A DNA stretch of 64,000 bases, from positions 23,019,521 to 23,083,520 of the forward strand of contig OX291544.1 in assembly GCA_946406115.1 (NCBI GenBank). The letters run 5' to 3'. Shown piece by piece: positions 41,688-49,960 of the stretch. The notes below the pieces were generated by a model. It saw nothing but the letters and a program-made list of their open reading frames with translations. It was not told the DNA's origin and searched no databases. The translations under genes and the position numbers were made by a program. Source of the DNA: Apoda limacodes (Eukaryota > Arthropoda > Insecta > Lepidoptera > Limacodidae). Every line of letters starts with the position of its first letter. Within the stretch, counting starts at the first letter, position 1.

Positions 41688-44247
41688 CTTAATATTTTCA
41701 AAACTACATTAAGAGAGCATTGTTTATCTCTATGAATATATATACACACCGGCACAATTAGCGGAACACAAAAAAAGGATTTGAACGAATGGCAGCAGGT
41801 TCTCTTTACTGATGAGTGCAGAGTTCTTTTAAAACAGATCGATGGGAGACAGTGAATATGGAGATGCAAAGGAGAACGCCACATACAGTCTAATTTTGAA
41901 CACACAGTGGCTTATGGTGGCGGCTCGATTATGGTTTGGGGAGGGATATGTTTGGGACATTTTAGAAGAACATGTTGTACCATTTGCCCCATTTATTGGT
42001 GACGACTTTATTCTAATGCAAGAAATTGCTCGTGCTCATAGTGCACAATCGGTACAGGCATATCTGAGCCACGTAGGTATACCGGTGATGCAGTGGCCAG
42101 CAAATTCCCCCGATATGAATCCGATAGAGCATGTCTGGGACTTGCTAAAAAGAAGGGTTAAATCCAGAATGTCTAATTATTTTTTCGTCAAATATATGCG
42201 TTATTATCTCATAGTCTCACTTTTCTTTCTGTTCCGCTAATTGTGCCGGTGTATATATATATATTTATCTTATTAGGTGTAATAAGATAATAAAACTGAG
42301 TGTTATATGCTGGTATTTCAATAAGTGAGGTAGTATGCGATCTAAGAGGTATGTCTTTAGGAAATAGAAAATAAAAACAATCTTTGAGATACAGATGGGA
42401 GGAGGAAGTGTAAAGGATATTATAAACACAGTAACGTATGTGCATATTACGCCGAAGTCGGATAGGAAGCCAATTTAGCTTAGACCTAACACAGAAAACG
42501 TGATCAAATTTACGAAGGTCAAAGATAAATCAAATACACAAGTTTTGTAGACGTTCTAATTCGTCTAAATGTTCTTCATTGGCATTTAGGTAACAAGTGT
42601 CAGCGTAGTCTACAATAGGGAGCAATAAGGATTGGGCAAGAGTAACTTTTGTATCAAATGGAAGAAAATTATGTAAGCGTTTGAGGCAATGATATCTACC
42701 TTTCGACTTATGTCGTTAATATGGTTAGACCAGGATAAGTGGCTATCAAAGATCACCCCTAGATTATCACAAATAATTCTTATTTTACGAAATCCTAACT
42801 TAATGACTGTAGGACGTGTACGTGTAGGACATGTACTTGATCGGTATTTCTTTTAAATACGTACCCAATCCAACATCAGCTCGATCTTCAAGCACGTCAC
42901 CCATAATGCCCACACCTGTTAAATTTTCATAAATTTCGCCCCATTGGTGTTTGTCGCCTCTAACTATTTCAATTGAACAATTAACCCATCTGTTTGAAAT
43001 TAAAAAAATTATGATTGTTTAGCATTTTATTATTACTTTTTTGAAAATTTCCATACTGTCAACCTTCTATAGGCAGTATCAATTACTTTGTACACATAAT
43101 AATACGCCTGGGTAAGGAGGTTTACCTGTTTCCCTATCCATATAATAATGGACACGCTTGCCATTACTGACTCAAAAACTGAAAAGGAAGAAAAGAAATC
43201 CACCTAAGAGCTGAGGTTGATAATTAATTTTTTTTGTGTATAGTACCTATCTATCTATGTCTCTTGAAATTTGTTGAAGACACCAAAAACAATGCCTAAA
43301 ACATCTTGCATGCTGAATGCATGGGCAAGCAGAGATAGCTTCTGGCTCTTGCCATCTTCGATTGACCGTCAGCTATCTGTTACTTTTAAGACAGTATAGA
43401 AAAGGTAACGAATAATTTACACGTCATTTGCTTACCTTTCATTTACACTTACGGTGTTCAAAGACCATTATACCCATCAGATGGAAACAAAATCACAAGA
43501 CACGCTCCCTATAACTCTTACAAAAAAATATAAACAGATCCATTACCTACAAAACTCGGCAACAAGTCTTATTTCAATGCCATCTTGAGTGGAAGGTGCT
43601 ATATTTTTATCAAGATCTAAAACAATGAACGGCTTGTAATTAATGCATGCTAATTTCAAGGTTTTGCCACGTAAATTTGAGAGATCGTGAGGAAACAAAT
43701 TCAGATTTGTAGTGAATTCTGCTGTGCAAGAGTTCCAACTATCTAAATAAACCAATTCATTAATATCTATGCCATCTCCCTCGAAATTGTGTGTAATTAG
43801 ATCATAATAAACGCATTCTGGATCTTTTTGCGCTGATGGTGTAACTATAAGCACATTGGCCACAAATTTTAGCTCTTTTATTGTCAAAACGTTTAAATAC
43901 TTGAATCTCTCATCAGGGGTGTCATCTAAATGTGGTATGAATATAATCTTTCGATCACTTCTCCTTGTATTTCCTATGTGATTTACTCTTTCAAAAGCTG
44001 TCATAAATATATGAGGTGCATTTTGTTGAACAATGTAATCTGAGCATCCTTTTTCAGAAGCTTCCAGTAGTTTCCACACCAAATCTTCGGTTCCGTTTGA
44101 ATTTATATACATAAAAGGTACAGTAAAGTTTATATCCAATCCAGTTTCAGAAACTATAGTAAGGCAATGGGTGGTAGTTAAATATCTCTTAAATAAAGTA
44201 TGCAGTAAAATTTGCAAAGGCAAAACACAAGTCGGTTTAGTTAACAT
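22894..44247 (-). CDS. IR-B: ionotropic receptor gene, copy B
   Basis: Exons in transcript order are 44247-43547, 42989-42865, 41111-41018, 38327-38171, 31000-30776, 29864-29756, 29665-29481 and 22989-22894. Lengths 701+125+94+157+225+109+185+96 sum to 564 codons with the stop, all GT-AG and in phase, so the predicted protein is 563 residues, within the usual IR range. Order: N-terminal domain about 1-190, S1 about 192-306, TM1 and pore in exon 4, TM2 and S2 in exons 5-7 ('MLRKSSPYTEKISELVG', 'RLHASGLLLAWE'), TM3 'GNFAIYMIGAAVSIVVFVGE' near the C-terminus. The introns hold the inverted transposon pair, two Tc1-like fragments, LINE pieces and a whole LINE. Related IRs usually have a few dozen residues between 'LAWE' and TM3 that I do not find, so one small exon may be missed. 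No coding lesion was seen. Confidence 0.85.
22990..25608. other. IR-B last intron, 3' part
   Basis: Almost identical to 49,961-52,688. It holds a MITE at 23,201-23,506, a minus-strand LINE-tail-like fragment at about 23,555-23,690, imperfect inverted repeats at about 24,762-24,835 and 24,880-24,945, and a high-copy GGGTTCCGT repeat from about 25,055. A missing IR exon could lie here; none was recognised. Confidence 0.5.
23201..23506. mobile_element. MITE with GGGCCGGATTAATAG termini
   Basis: The ends GGGCCGGATTAATAG and (minus strand) GGCCCGGATTATTAG are inverted repeats, flanked by TCA on both sides. The copy in unit C (50,172-50,578) has the same borders but a different internal deletion. 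Confidence 0.75.
25609..26147. mobile_element. PIF/Harbinger-like non-autonomous element with MADF fragment
   Basis: The termini GGACCAGAACA and (minus strand) GGCCCAGAACA are inverted repeats, and subterminal parts also match (GTGAAACGCA). It is flanked by TAA at 25,606-25,608 and 26,148-26,150, the 3-bp TWA duplication of this superfamily. It is 539 bp long, the same as the copy at 52,689-53,227. Confidence 0.8.
25805..25980 (+). pseudogene. MADF DNA-binding domain fragment
   Basis: The frame from ATG 25,805 gives 'FVLEVEKYPCLYN', the first helix of a MADF (Myb/SANT-like) domain. After a shift of frame, 'ELKAWAEIGKAIK' gives the next helix. MADF/Myb-like proteins accompany PIF/Harbinger transposases, so this is probably the second gene of the parent element, now truncated. 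Confidence 0.65.
26187..26230 (+). ncRNA. 5S rRNA-derived fragment
   Basis: AAGCAACGTCGGGC, GGTCAGCACTTGGATGGGT and AACCGC follow the order of the A box to C box region of 5S rRNA (internal Pol III promoter). The rest of the 5S gene is not recognisable. It is likely a remnant of a 5S-derived SINE or a 5S pseudogene. The same fragment is at 53,267-53,310. Confidence 0.75.
26313..29362 (+). mobile_element. CR1-like LINE in the last intron of IR-B
   Basis: It is flanked by AATAT on both sides. Removing the element and one copy restores CAGAATATACCACC, exactly the unoccupied site in unit C (about 53,388). It ends in a poly-A of about 22-24 A after the family's 3' tail (CCGCTTACCATCAGGCGG). It is in antisense orientation to IR-B. 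It contains one ORF and no gag, so it may be 5'-truncated. Confidence 0.93.
26333..29290 (+). pseudogene. LINE ORF2 (endonuclease-reverse transcriptase) with one stop
   Basis: Order: APE endonuclease ('NIRGIHANLNAVNHHLET', 'TETQISCPAD', 'LGDFNAHHREW', 'GSSDHCLI'), reverse transcriptase ('YRPIAITSLLSKVMERVI', 'RQYGFRHGRSTGDLL', 'DIAKAFDRVWHRGLLSK', 'GVPQGSVLSPTLF', catalytic 'YADDS'), then a C-terminal region with 'GILGVDISSDVQF' and 'FLPRTLGLWNELP'. A TAG at 28,514-28,516 lies between 'EIGLS' and 'ISDWGREN'. It is the only break in about 985 codons, so the insertion is young. The start at 26,333 ('MARKRKKKR') is inside the element; the longer open frame starts in host sequence. Confidence 0.92.
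29481..29665 (-). CDS. IR-B exon 7
   Basis: This 185-nt exon encodes 'YFAIGEYITEEAVLDLELM', 'EKFYYEQCVAMLRKSSPYT' and 'ELVGRLHASGLLLAWETQ', ending at GTAACT. This is the conserved late-S2 block of IRs. Confidence 0.87.
29756..29864 (-). CDS. IR-B exon 6
   Basis: This 109-nt exon encodes 'PLMKELVKQFKVYNAEVLK' ... 'EILPA'. The following 90-nt intron has no stop in this copy, so a single open frame runs through it. Confidence 0.8.
29911..30634. repeat. High-copy repeat ending in GGGTTCC motifs
   Basis: It starts after GAATAATAGG and ends at CTACGGAACTCT; IR-A lacks it. It contains a run of 12 G at 30,272-30,283 and a GGACGGACGGAC run near the right end. The pattern is one I recognise as abundant in Lepidoptera, of unclear class. 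The copy in C is at 53,958-54,902. Confidence 0.65.
30776..31000 (-). CDS. IR-B exon 5
   Basis: This 225-nt exon encodes 'SQHKIDYTWRLRSVTIWM', 'DNAYSSGLASLFTVPTYE' and 'WGGTHDVWILSI'. Compared with IR-A, the motif around T-H-D has changed from GATHDAW to GGTHDVW. Confidence 0.87.
31260..31340 (+). other. tRNA-like module (outer, left copy B)
   Basis: TAGCCTAGTGGATAG resembles a Pol III A box and GGATTCGAATCTC a B box, about 55 nt apart. No proper cloverleaf was found, so it is tRNA-derived rather than a tRNA. Confidence 0.5.
31635..32218 (+). pseudogene. Tc1-like transposase relic with an intron (left copy B)
   Basis: Exon 1 gives 'MQANINIQERMRIIELY' and 'ISQICNETGFT' (helix-turn-helix). 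After about 140 nt, behind a TTTTTAG acceptor at 31,876, 'WITVKRRVSRNQEERSLSTR' and 'RSGRPRHIDT' complete the second helix-turn-helix. Then 'LLFAREYLDFDWEH' leads to the first catalytic Asp region ('FTDKKSFES'). There are three in-frame stops. The donor has decayed to ATAAGT here but is GTAAGT in the other copies. The rest of the catalytic domain is replaced by a repeat. Confidence 0.75.
32899..32971 (-). other. tRNA-like module (inner, left copy B)
   Basis: On the minus strand, CTGCCCGGTGGTTGA and GGTTCAAATCC match A- and B-box patterns, followed by CCGCCACTTCCG. Confidence 0.5.
33231..33963. repeat. GA-rich minisatellite spacer between the inverted copies, unit B
   Basis: Contains (GA)n at about 33,541-33,590 and about two degenerate copies of the AGTAAGTTTGTTTATAGG-type unit that is expanded in C. 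Homologous to 6,145-6,761 in IR-A. Confidence 0.8.
34248..34312 (+). other. tRNA-like module (inner, right copy B)
   Basis: Inverted partner of 32,899-32,971. The B-box region reads GGTTGAAATC. Confidence 0.45.
34447..35110 (-). mobile_element. LINE 3'-end fragment inside the right copy
   Basis: Absent from the left copy, where the sequence runs directly from TGCAATCTAAT to AAAATGG. It encodes a C-terminal frame at 34,753-35,022 and then a TTTATTTATTTA-rich tail and CA/TA simple repeats on the low-coordinate side. Also in unit C at 59,604-60,211. Confidence 0.7.
34753..35022 (-). pseudogene. LINE reverse-transcriptase C-terminal fragment
   Basis: 'MNVFNKFNFAMLNVNKKQ' ... 'RTIQYLIPKIIHDVPGEIQN' ... 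'LKRKLKRYL' resembles the C-terminal end of CR1-type reverse transcriptases (I-P ... P-x-E-I ... F/L-K-R-x-L-K-x-Y-L). The copy at 59,848-60,123 is similar. The family is inferred. Confidence 0.55.
35588..36171 (+). mobile_element. Tc1-like internally deleted element 1
   Basis: Terminal inverted repeats start CACACCGGCACAATTAGCGG, in a TA-rich target. Unit C has the same surrounding sequence without it (near 60,672). The coding region keeps only the catalytic part. Confidence 0.88.
35625..36068 (+). pseudogene. Tc1-like transposase catalytic domain (DDE)
   Basis: The three acidic positions are visible: 'QVLFTDECRV', 'FILMQDNARAHSAQ' and 'SPDMNPIEHVWDLLKRRV', with the D-to-E spacing of the DD34E Tc1 group. 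The DNA-binding half is deleted, so it is non-autonomous. It would cut and paste TA-flanked DNA if complete. Confidence 0.88.
36510..37177 (-). pseudogene. Tc1-like transposase relic with an intron (right copy B)
   Basis: Helix-turn-helix exon from ATG 37,177, donor GTAAGT, acceptor TTTTTAG, then the second helix and 'HHRKPAKKPFLTNTPKQKR', 'LLFAREYLDFD' and, in a shifted frame, 'FQSSENGRVYLWRRNGTRY'. It extends further than the left copy but lacks the second Asp and the Glu. Confidence 0.72.
37718..37798 (-). other. tRNA-like module (outer, right copy B)
   Basis: Inverted partner of 31,260-31,340, with the same TAGCCTAGTGG and GGATTCGAATG boxes. Confidence 0.45.
38171..38327 (-). CDS. IR-B exon 4
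   Basis: This 157-nt exon encodes 'ILASWYLPLLPFGVYTWM', TM1 and 'TTFGMMVTQ'. The intron that follows in the transcript is about 7.2 kb because of the inverted transposon pair. Confidence 0.85.
38328..41017. other. IR-B intron 3
   Basis: It starts with sequence shared with A and C. An hAT-like terminal fragment lies at about 38,890-38,985. An unrecognised plus-strand frame of 80 codons starts at 39,404. The rest is AT-rich and non-coding. Confidence 0.5.
39404..39646 (+). other. Unrecognised 80-codon open frame
   Basis: It reads 'LTPQYHSMLARHSGALATIL', then 'FCFIYPERLVSREKRK' and a basic, Phe/Leu-rich end. I do not recognise it. It is in an intron, opposite to IR-B, with no splice signals I can support. 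It may be a domain fragment from a mobile element. Confidence 0.25.
41018..41111 (-). CDS. IR-B exon 3
   Basis: This 94-nt exon has the same borders as IR-A exon 3. It encodes the segment with the conserved Arg and the 'PAPR' end before TM1. Confidence 0.83.
41633..41681. repeat. (TA)n microsatellite
   Basis: About 24 TA units. It creates a spurious Tyr-Ile frame on the minus strand. Confidence 0.95.
41745..42252 (+). mobile_element. Tc1-like internally deleted element 2
   Basis: Same CACACCGGCACAATTAGCGG termini as element 1 and a further deletion in the transposase. The second catalytic motif has changed from 'MQDNARAH' to 'MQEIARAH', losing the Asp; 'SPDMNPIEHVWDLLKRRV' is kept. It lies in IR-B intron 2, next to the (TA)n run, and is absent from IR-A. 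Confidence 0.87.
42262..42774 (-). pseudogene. LINE reverse-transcriptase C-terminal fragment in IR-B intron 2
   Basis: Minus-strand pieces: 'NLGVIFDSHLSWSNHINDIS', then in another frame 'LLLPIVDYADTCYLNANEEH', 'LDELERLQNLCI', 'KLNWLPIRLRRNMHI' and 'YCVYNILYTSSSHLYLKDC'. This order is the post-RT region of CR1/Jockey-group LINEs. One frameshift and one stop. Absent from IR-A intron 2. Confidence 0.75.
42865..42989 (-). CDS. IR-B exon 2
   Basis: This 125-nt exon encodes the S1 motif ending 'RADVGL'. The acceptor is CAAACAG and the donor GTACGT, with the same phases as IR-A exon 2. Confidence 0.83.
42990..43546. other. IR-B intron 1, non-coding
   Basis: Aligns with 10,008-10,652. No gene or repeat recognised. 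Confidence 0.5.
43547..44247 (-). CDS. IR-B exon 1
   Basis: This 701-nt exon runs from 'MLTKPTCVLPLQ' to 'LVAEFC' before GTAATG. The only upstream in-frame sequence lacks an ATG. A GTAAGT...TTTCAG pair just 5' of the ATG suggests either a 5'-UTR acceptor or coincidence. Confidence 0.85.
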
Positions 44248-45249
44248 TGTCGACTTACTGAAAGGAGAATTATCACAAACGATACTTACAACAAATAGTT
44301 TTAGGTTCCTTGGTAATAATATTAAAACCTTCCGGCTAAGACTTTGTTAAAAGCTGAATATTTAGGATTCTGCAATGATAAAAAAGTAGGCAGGTCACTT
44401 GCGAATTTATAACGTCAAACAATACAAATCATGTACACTGTTGTACAAACACAATAATATTATTTATTTTATTTTCCAGCGAAGGTAAATACTATAATTT
44501 AAGCAGAATTTAGTTAAAGGAAGTATACTATTACCAATACCATATTAATAATACAATAAATATTAGAAGACTTATAATAATTACTGACAATTGAGCAGAT
44601 GGTGATGAATGATGATAAACCGAAGTGATAGAAAGCGCCAATGTACCGAAACCAGGAAATTCCAATGTATCTGCCTAATACTTTAATGATTTTCGTTAAA
44701 TAGTCTTGCTTTATTCTAAAAAACACGTTTCTAAAATTAAGCAAATACTTTCTGAAAGTGTGACTTATAGCGCATCACTTAAAGAAAGTGTTTGAAATAT
44801 TCTACGGAATCTCTTTTAGCTCAACTATTATTTCTTGTTATGACTAAACGATAATTATTTTCTTTCAAGAAATATAAATGTTTACAATCCTCGTCAATTT
44901 CTAATTCATTACGTATTCTTAAGGACATTAATGAAATGTTAGCCATTTGTTTCAGTACCCTTACTATTGTTGACTATCATTTAATATCAAAGACATGCCC
45001 AAGTAAAAGCGCCTATCGTATTTAGAATCATGAATGAGTTACAGGTAATTTATTGTTTCATGTCAAAACCGTCACTTAATTTGAGCTAATTGAATACTTA
45101 ACAATATGTAAAATGTCTCAACATCTACTTTTTAAATGTTTTGACTCTCTGTTAGTAAAATAACCGCAATTAGACTAATGGATGTTTTATATTTGTTGCG
45201 CGACAAGAAACACCAGTTAGCGCCACTTTTAGGGCACTTTAGGCTGCCC
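44248..45249. promoter_or_regulatory. 5' flank of IR-B (presumed promoter region)
   Basis: Alignable with 11,354-12,472. Small frames here have no support. The core promoter is not identifiable by eye. Confidence 0.35.
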
Positions 45250-46304
45250 ATAGCCAACGCGATGAAGGCCAAGCGTGTCAATTATACGCACGCCCGCAAC
45301 GATGCCGAACGCGGCATCAAAGTCCAAATCCCAACGCCAACAGATTTTCGAAATCTGACGGCTTTTCTAACGGCTCAAAGGTACGAGTACCACACCTACT
45401 CGCTGGCCGATGAGCGTGTTCTCAGGGCCGTTATAAGGGGAGTCCCTGAGGAATTCTCCGCGGCAACCGTTAAGGACGACTTGATCGCCCAAGGCCTCCA
45501 AATTAAGGAAGTACATCGTATGTACAACGGCCGTAACCGATCTGAATGCTACGACATGGTGCTCGTAGTACTAGATCTCACAAAAGAGGGCAAAGCTATC
45601 TTTAACATTGAAGATATTTGCCGCCTAAAAGGCATCCGGGTCAAGACTCCGCATAAGCGGTCGACTCCAGGACAATGCCACCGATGCCAGCACCAGTATG
45701 GCCACGCACAGCGCAACTGCACACGCAGACCGCTTGTCTTCGCGATCACGCCACTCCGGACTGTGATCGCAACCGCGATAACGCATCTGACCCGGTCGCT
45801 TGCGTACTCTGTGGGAGCGAAGGCCACCCTGCGAATTACCGCTGGTGCCCAAAAGCTCCCAAACAGAACCCGTGTAAACCCAAAAAGGGTAAATCGTCTG
45901 CCCCCCGCTAACAGGCCCCGCTTGTGCCTGCTCCCCTCCCTGCCGTCAACGCCTGGAGCCGCCCTCCAGCGCTAGTCGACGCGGCCAAAGACTTCTGTCT
46001 GCACTCTCTAGTCCCGTCTTAGTTACGGGTATTGCCTACCCCGGCCACCACATGTCCCGGAACATCCCGCGTCCAGCGCCTATGCGAAGTGCTTGCTGCC
46101 CCGCAACGCCGCTCAGACGGCCGAGCAGCAGAATCTCAGCGTTCTCGCTGAGATTTCTTGGGCATTCATGGGTAGGACCCAGCCTACTTTGAGGTCGTGT
46201 ACGCCGAATACGTACAGATCCCCGATCTCAATCAAAAGCTCAGCTTCATGGCTAAGCATCGCGAGTTCTTCGCCGCCCTCCGAAGGGTGGCCCCCAAACC
46301 TTAA
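45250..46304 (+). pseudogene. Jockey gag (ORF1) fragment, copy B
   Basis: 'MKAKRVNYTHARNDAERGIK' starts the preserved part. 'VLRAVIRGVPEEFSAATVKD' ... 'MYNGRNRSECYDMVLVVLDL' is the RNA-recognition-like region typical of Jockey gag. CCHC zinc knuckles follow: 'CHRCQHQYGHAQRNC' in frame and, after a frameshift near 45,730, 'CVLCGSEGHPANYRWC'. The N-terminal third is missing. Stop at about 46,302. Confidence 0.85.
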
Positions 46305-47916
46305 AAACCAAAAAACCCCGGTCCATCTCGTTAGGCTATTTTAACGCCAACGGTCTTCGAAACCAAAGAGAGGCATTATCGCAATTCCTCTCGTCCCAAA
46401 AACCGGACGTCTTCCTCATCCAGGAAATGTTCCTAAAGCCCGCTATTCCCTTACGTCTACTATCTAACTATCGCACCGTCCGTAATGATAGAACTGCCTC
46501 CAATCTCGGAGGCACTCTCATCTATTACAGGCGCTCCCTGCATTGCTCCCCTATCGATCCTCCGCCACTAACGAATATAGAAGCATCCGTCTGCCGCTTA
46601 GCGATGACCGGCCATCAGCCGATCATCATTGCATCGGTATATCTCTCTCCCTTAAAAGACTTGCTGGAGAGCGACCTTCAGTCGCTCTTAAATTTATAGG
46701 GCGCTAATGACTGAGCGTAAAGCGGCCCGCCGCAGACGCGATCGCGCTCCCACTATCGAAAATAAAGCTCGCTTCAACGTCTTACACCATCGGGTAAAAA
46801 CCGCTGTAGCTGAGCTTCGCACCCAACGTTTCGGTGATCTGATGGAGAACATTTCTCCTTCTCACCAAGCTTATTGGCACTTAACCAGAGCTTTAAAATC
46901 AGACACCGCCAACTCTCTCCCTCCGTTAACTCGTCCCAACAACGTTCCCGCGTTCAATGACGTCGAAAACAGTGCATTGCCTAGCGTCTAGCCTCCAAGC
47001 CCAATGTGCCTAAAGTACACAGCCGTTTGATCCCGACCACGTGCGTGTGGTAGACGGCGAAGTGGAGCGCAGAACTTCTCTGCCCCCACAGGACACCATG
47101 CCCCATAAAGCCCCTGGTGCGGATGGTATCTCTAACTATATCCTAAAGCGCCACACTCTTCCCCTTCTCTACCTCCTAGTAGCGATCTTTAACAGTGCTA
47201 TCGAACATTGCACCTTTCCTCAATAGAAAGATGCAATTGTTATAGGCATCCATAAGCCAAACAAAGCTCGTACCGAGCCGTCTTCCTATAGCCCTATAAG
47301 TTTACTAAAGGCCTTTGGTAAACTCTACGAACACCTCCTCCTCGCTCGCCTACGGAACGCTATAGCGTCCAGAGGCATTTTAATAGACGAGCAGTTCGGC
47401 TTCCGTGCCAAACACTCATGCGTCCATCAAGTCCTCCGCATCACGGAACGCATTCTCACTGGCTTCCAACCAGTATTAGGTAAGCCCCGCCACACGGGCG
47501 CTGTCTTCTTCGATGTAGCGAAAGCTTTCGACAAAGTCTGGCACAACGGGTTAATTTTTAAACTGTACAAGTTTCAGTTGCCAGATCGTCTCGTGCTCAT
47601 CATACGAGACTATTTGTCGAATCGTAGCTTTCGCTACAAAGTTGAAGGCACTCTCTCTTCCCCCCGTCCCATAGAAGCAGGAGTCCCGCAAGGGTCCGTG
47701 CTCGCCCCCATCTTGTACCTTCTGTACACCAACGACATCCCTAAAACGATAGTTACCCAACTAGCCCTCTTTGTGGACGATACCGCTATCTATACCACCG
47801 ATAGGCAAGTGAGTCGAATCACTAAGAGACTCCAACCCGCTATCACCGCCCTAGGCGAATGGTTTCGGAAATGGAGAATCGAGGTGAATCCCGACAAAAG
47901 CTCTGCCGTTCTCTTC
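45250..47916 (+). mobile_element. Jockey-like LINE, copy B
   Basis: It begins inside gag, directly after the same host border (TTAGGCTGCCCA) that precedes the 5' UTR in copy A. It ends at the same breakpoint after 'NPDKSSAVLF'. It keeps the gag middle that A lost, but lacks A's 5' UTR and an ORF2 segment. Confidence 0.85.
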
Positions 47917-48036
47917 AGTGCAATGTGGGTGGTCGTGCATGGTGACTACCAGTATATCCCCAAAACATTCGCCGACAAAGGAGCTTTTCAATACTGCAAA
48001 ATGTCTTTTGAATATTCGAGATATCAAATTCGGTAA
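46320..48036 (+). pseudogene. Jockey ORF2 relic, copy B
   Basis: Endonuclease start ('FNANGLRNQREALSQFLSSQ', 'SVYLSPLKDLLESDLQSLLN') joins abruptly at about 46,698 to 'LMTERKAARRRRDRAP', losing about 0.5 kb present in copy A. Then reverse-transcriptase pieces with 'GVPQGSVLAPILY' and 'FVDDTAIY'. Stops and the deletion before 'KAPGADGIS' are shared with A. It ends in the same foreign stretch ('VVVHGDYQYIPKTF') and stops at 48,034-48,036. Confidence 0.85.
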
Positions 48037-49870
48037 ATGGAGTTCCCTTGTAAAATATTACACGGAACGACCAGATAATTAAACCATCAATAAAAAATAT
48101 TTACTTTTTATTTAATAATTAATTATACTTATGTATTTGTCATTTATATATTTCTATAACTTAATTACCAACAGTATTTACGACATTGACACTGTGCCCC
48201 ACTTCATATTCAAAATTATTTTTTTATTCTTGTATCAACTGTCACATAAATACCGGAGTACCTATATAGTAACTCATGGTCCCTATGCAATCTGAAAAAC
48301 AATAGGCAATTAAAATATTACCTGAATTTTGATTTTTCTTTAAATCAAACTGTTTACATTGTAAATCTTGTTTATTAAGTGTTTCAATACCAAACCAAAT
48401 ACTTCAAATTCAATTCAATACCAAATATATAATCATATGTTTCGTTGTGATTTTACAAAGAGGACTTATTGGACGCACACAATAAAACAGTATTGTAATT
48501 AGTTTGTAAAGCTATTTGTAGTTAATTCACTTGACGTTTCGAAAGTATTTTTAGTAACCCATTTAAATAAAAAGATTTCGAATTGAATTTGAATAATTAT
48601 TGAATAAAGGGTAACTATTTATATACTAATCTCATTTTTACCCGACGTACGCTAGCTTAGTATCTTCAGCTAACCGAAGACGAACAAGCTTTTAAACAAC
48701 TAAACAAAAATACAGAATCCCGCCTCAGATGGTTACCGAAGACTGCCCTACCCAAAAAAAAAATTAAATAAACACGCCATACTTAAGCGCCCTCCGTCGA
48801 TCTAGTGGTCAAATGTACCAAAAGACCTAAATAAAGCCCAAGAGCGCGTAAAGAGTTCTTTATTTAGGAACTCAAAAACCTAAATTTGACTTGAGAAAAT
48901 TTGGGCTCGCGTGTAGAGGTCCTTAAGACTAGTTATTAAGATTTACAAAAGTTCATTAGGTAGGGCAGAGCAGCGAGTATATATTTTGTCCAAAGCAGCT
49001 TGGTCGCATCATTAGGAACTGTGCCTTTTATATACTTAGTTTATGTATTTGTTTGTGTAACTCTATCAGAAAACTATCATTTAGATGTTGTTTTTTCTTT
49101 CAATTTCTTACATTACTACCATAAAAACTTTGTAACAAAAAAAAAACCAACCGGCTTTGAAAAGATGCAATAAAAAGGTAAAAATAATGACAATTTTGTT
49201 TTTATATTTTTAATAATTTAAGTTAGATCTTGCCCTACATTATATGTCCTTTATCAGTTTTAGCTACAATTTAGGGCTTAGAAGACATAGGACAGACAGA
49301 CGAGATCCATTTAGGTACAGAACATCCATTATCTATGGAGGTAAAACAAGTCGCTTCATATTTTCATCAGAGTAAGATTGTAGGTACCTATCATCATGAA
49401 GATCGTAGAGTTTCAAAGTTAGAGGGGGTGACGAAAACTTTGTAACTCTCTTTTAAGATCTCGCAGAAAAAACATAAATGCACTTTTAAAACCTATTCAA
49501 CAAAAGCCCACATATGGGGCTGCATAACCCTCTAATCAGTGTATACTACTAGCTGTATATGTATAATCCATACTAATATTATAAATGCGAAAGTAACTGT
49601 GTCCATCTGTCTGTCTGTTACCTCTTCACGCTTAAACCGCTGTACCCATTATGTTGAAATTAGAGGTCTTCTAAGTTTCAATGCATATTAGTTAACTTAT
49701 TGCATGTACGACACACGCACTTGGCTGGTTTTTTATTTTTTATTTAATAGTTTCAGAGAAAGAAGGCGAAAATTAAATCACTACAAATTTATAAATAACG
49801 CTTTTTAAGGTTCCAAAACAGAAAACACATTTACATGAGAACCAGAACAACTATGCTGCACTTTTCTACA
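48037..49870. other. Inter-gene spacer between IR-B and IR-C
   Basis: Nearly identical to 16,880-18,062 followed directly by 22,226-22,893. It lacks the 4.2-kb block 18,063-22,225. No gene. Confidence 0.6.
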
Positions 49871-49960
49871 TTACACCTGTGTTTTTTTCTTCTTTATAAT
49901 TTCTCCCACAAACACGACAATAGAGACCGCAGCGCCGATCATATAAATGGCAAAAATACC
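49871..49960 (-). CDS. IR-C exon 8, TM3 and stop
   Basis: This 90-nt exon encodes 'GIFAIYMIGAAVSIVVFVGE' then 'IIKKKKTQV' and TAA. Confidence 0.82.
   Translation of the reverse strand, partial: GIFAIYMIGAAVSIVVFVGEIIKKKKTQV

Noticed and set aside
41624..41905. 93-codon minus-strand frame with a Tyr-Ile repeat
   Set aside because: Produced by the (TA)n microsatellite.
44514..44744. 76-codon hydrophobic minus-strand frame upstream of IR-B
   Set aside because: The frame is not preserved in the matching region of unit A and has no domain.
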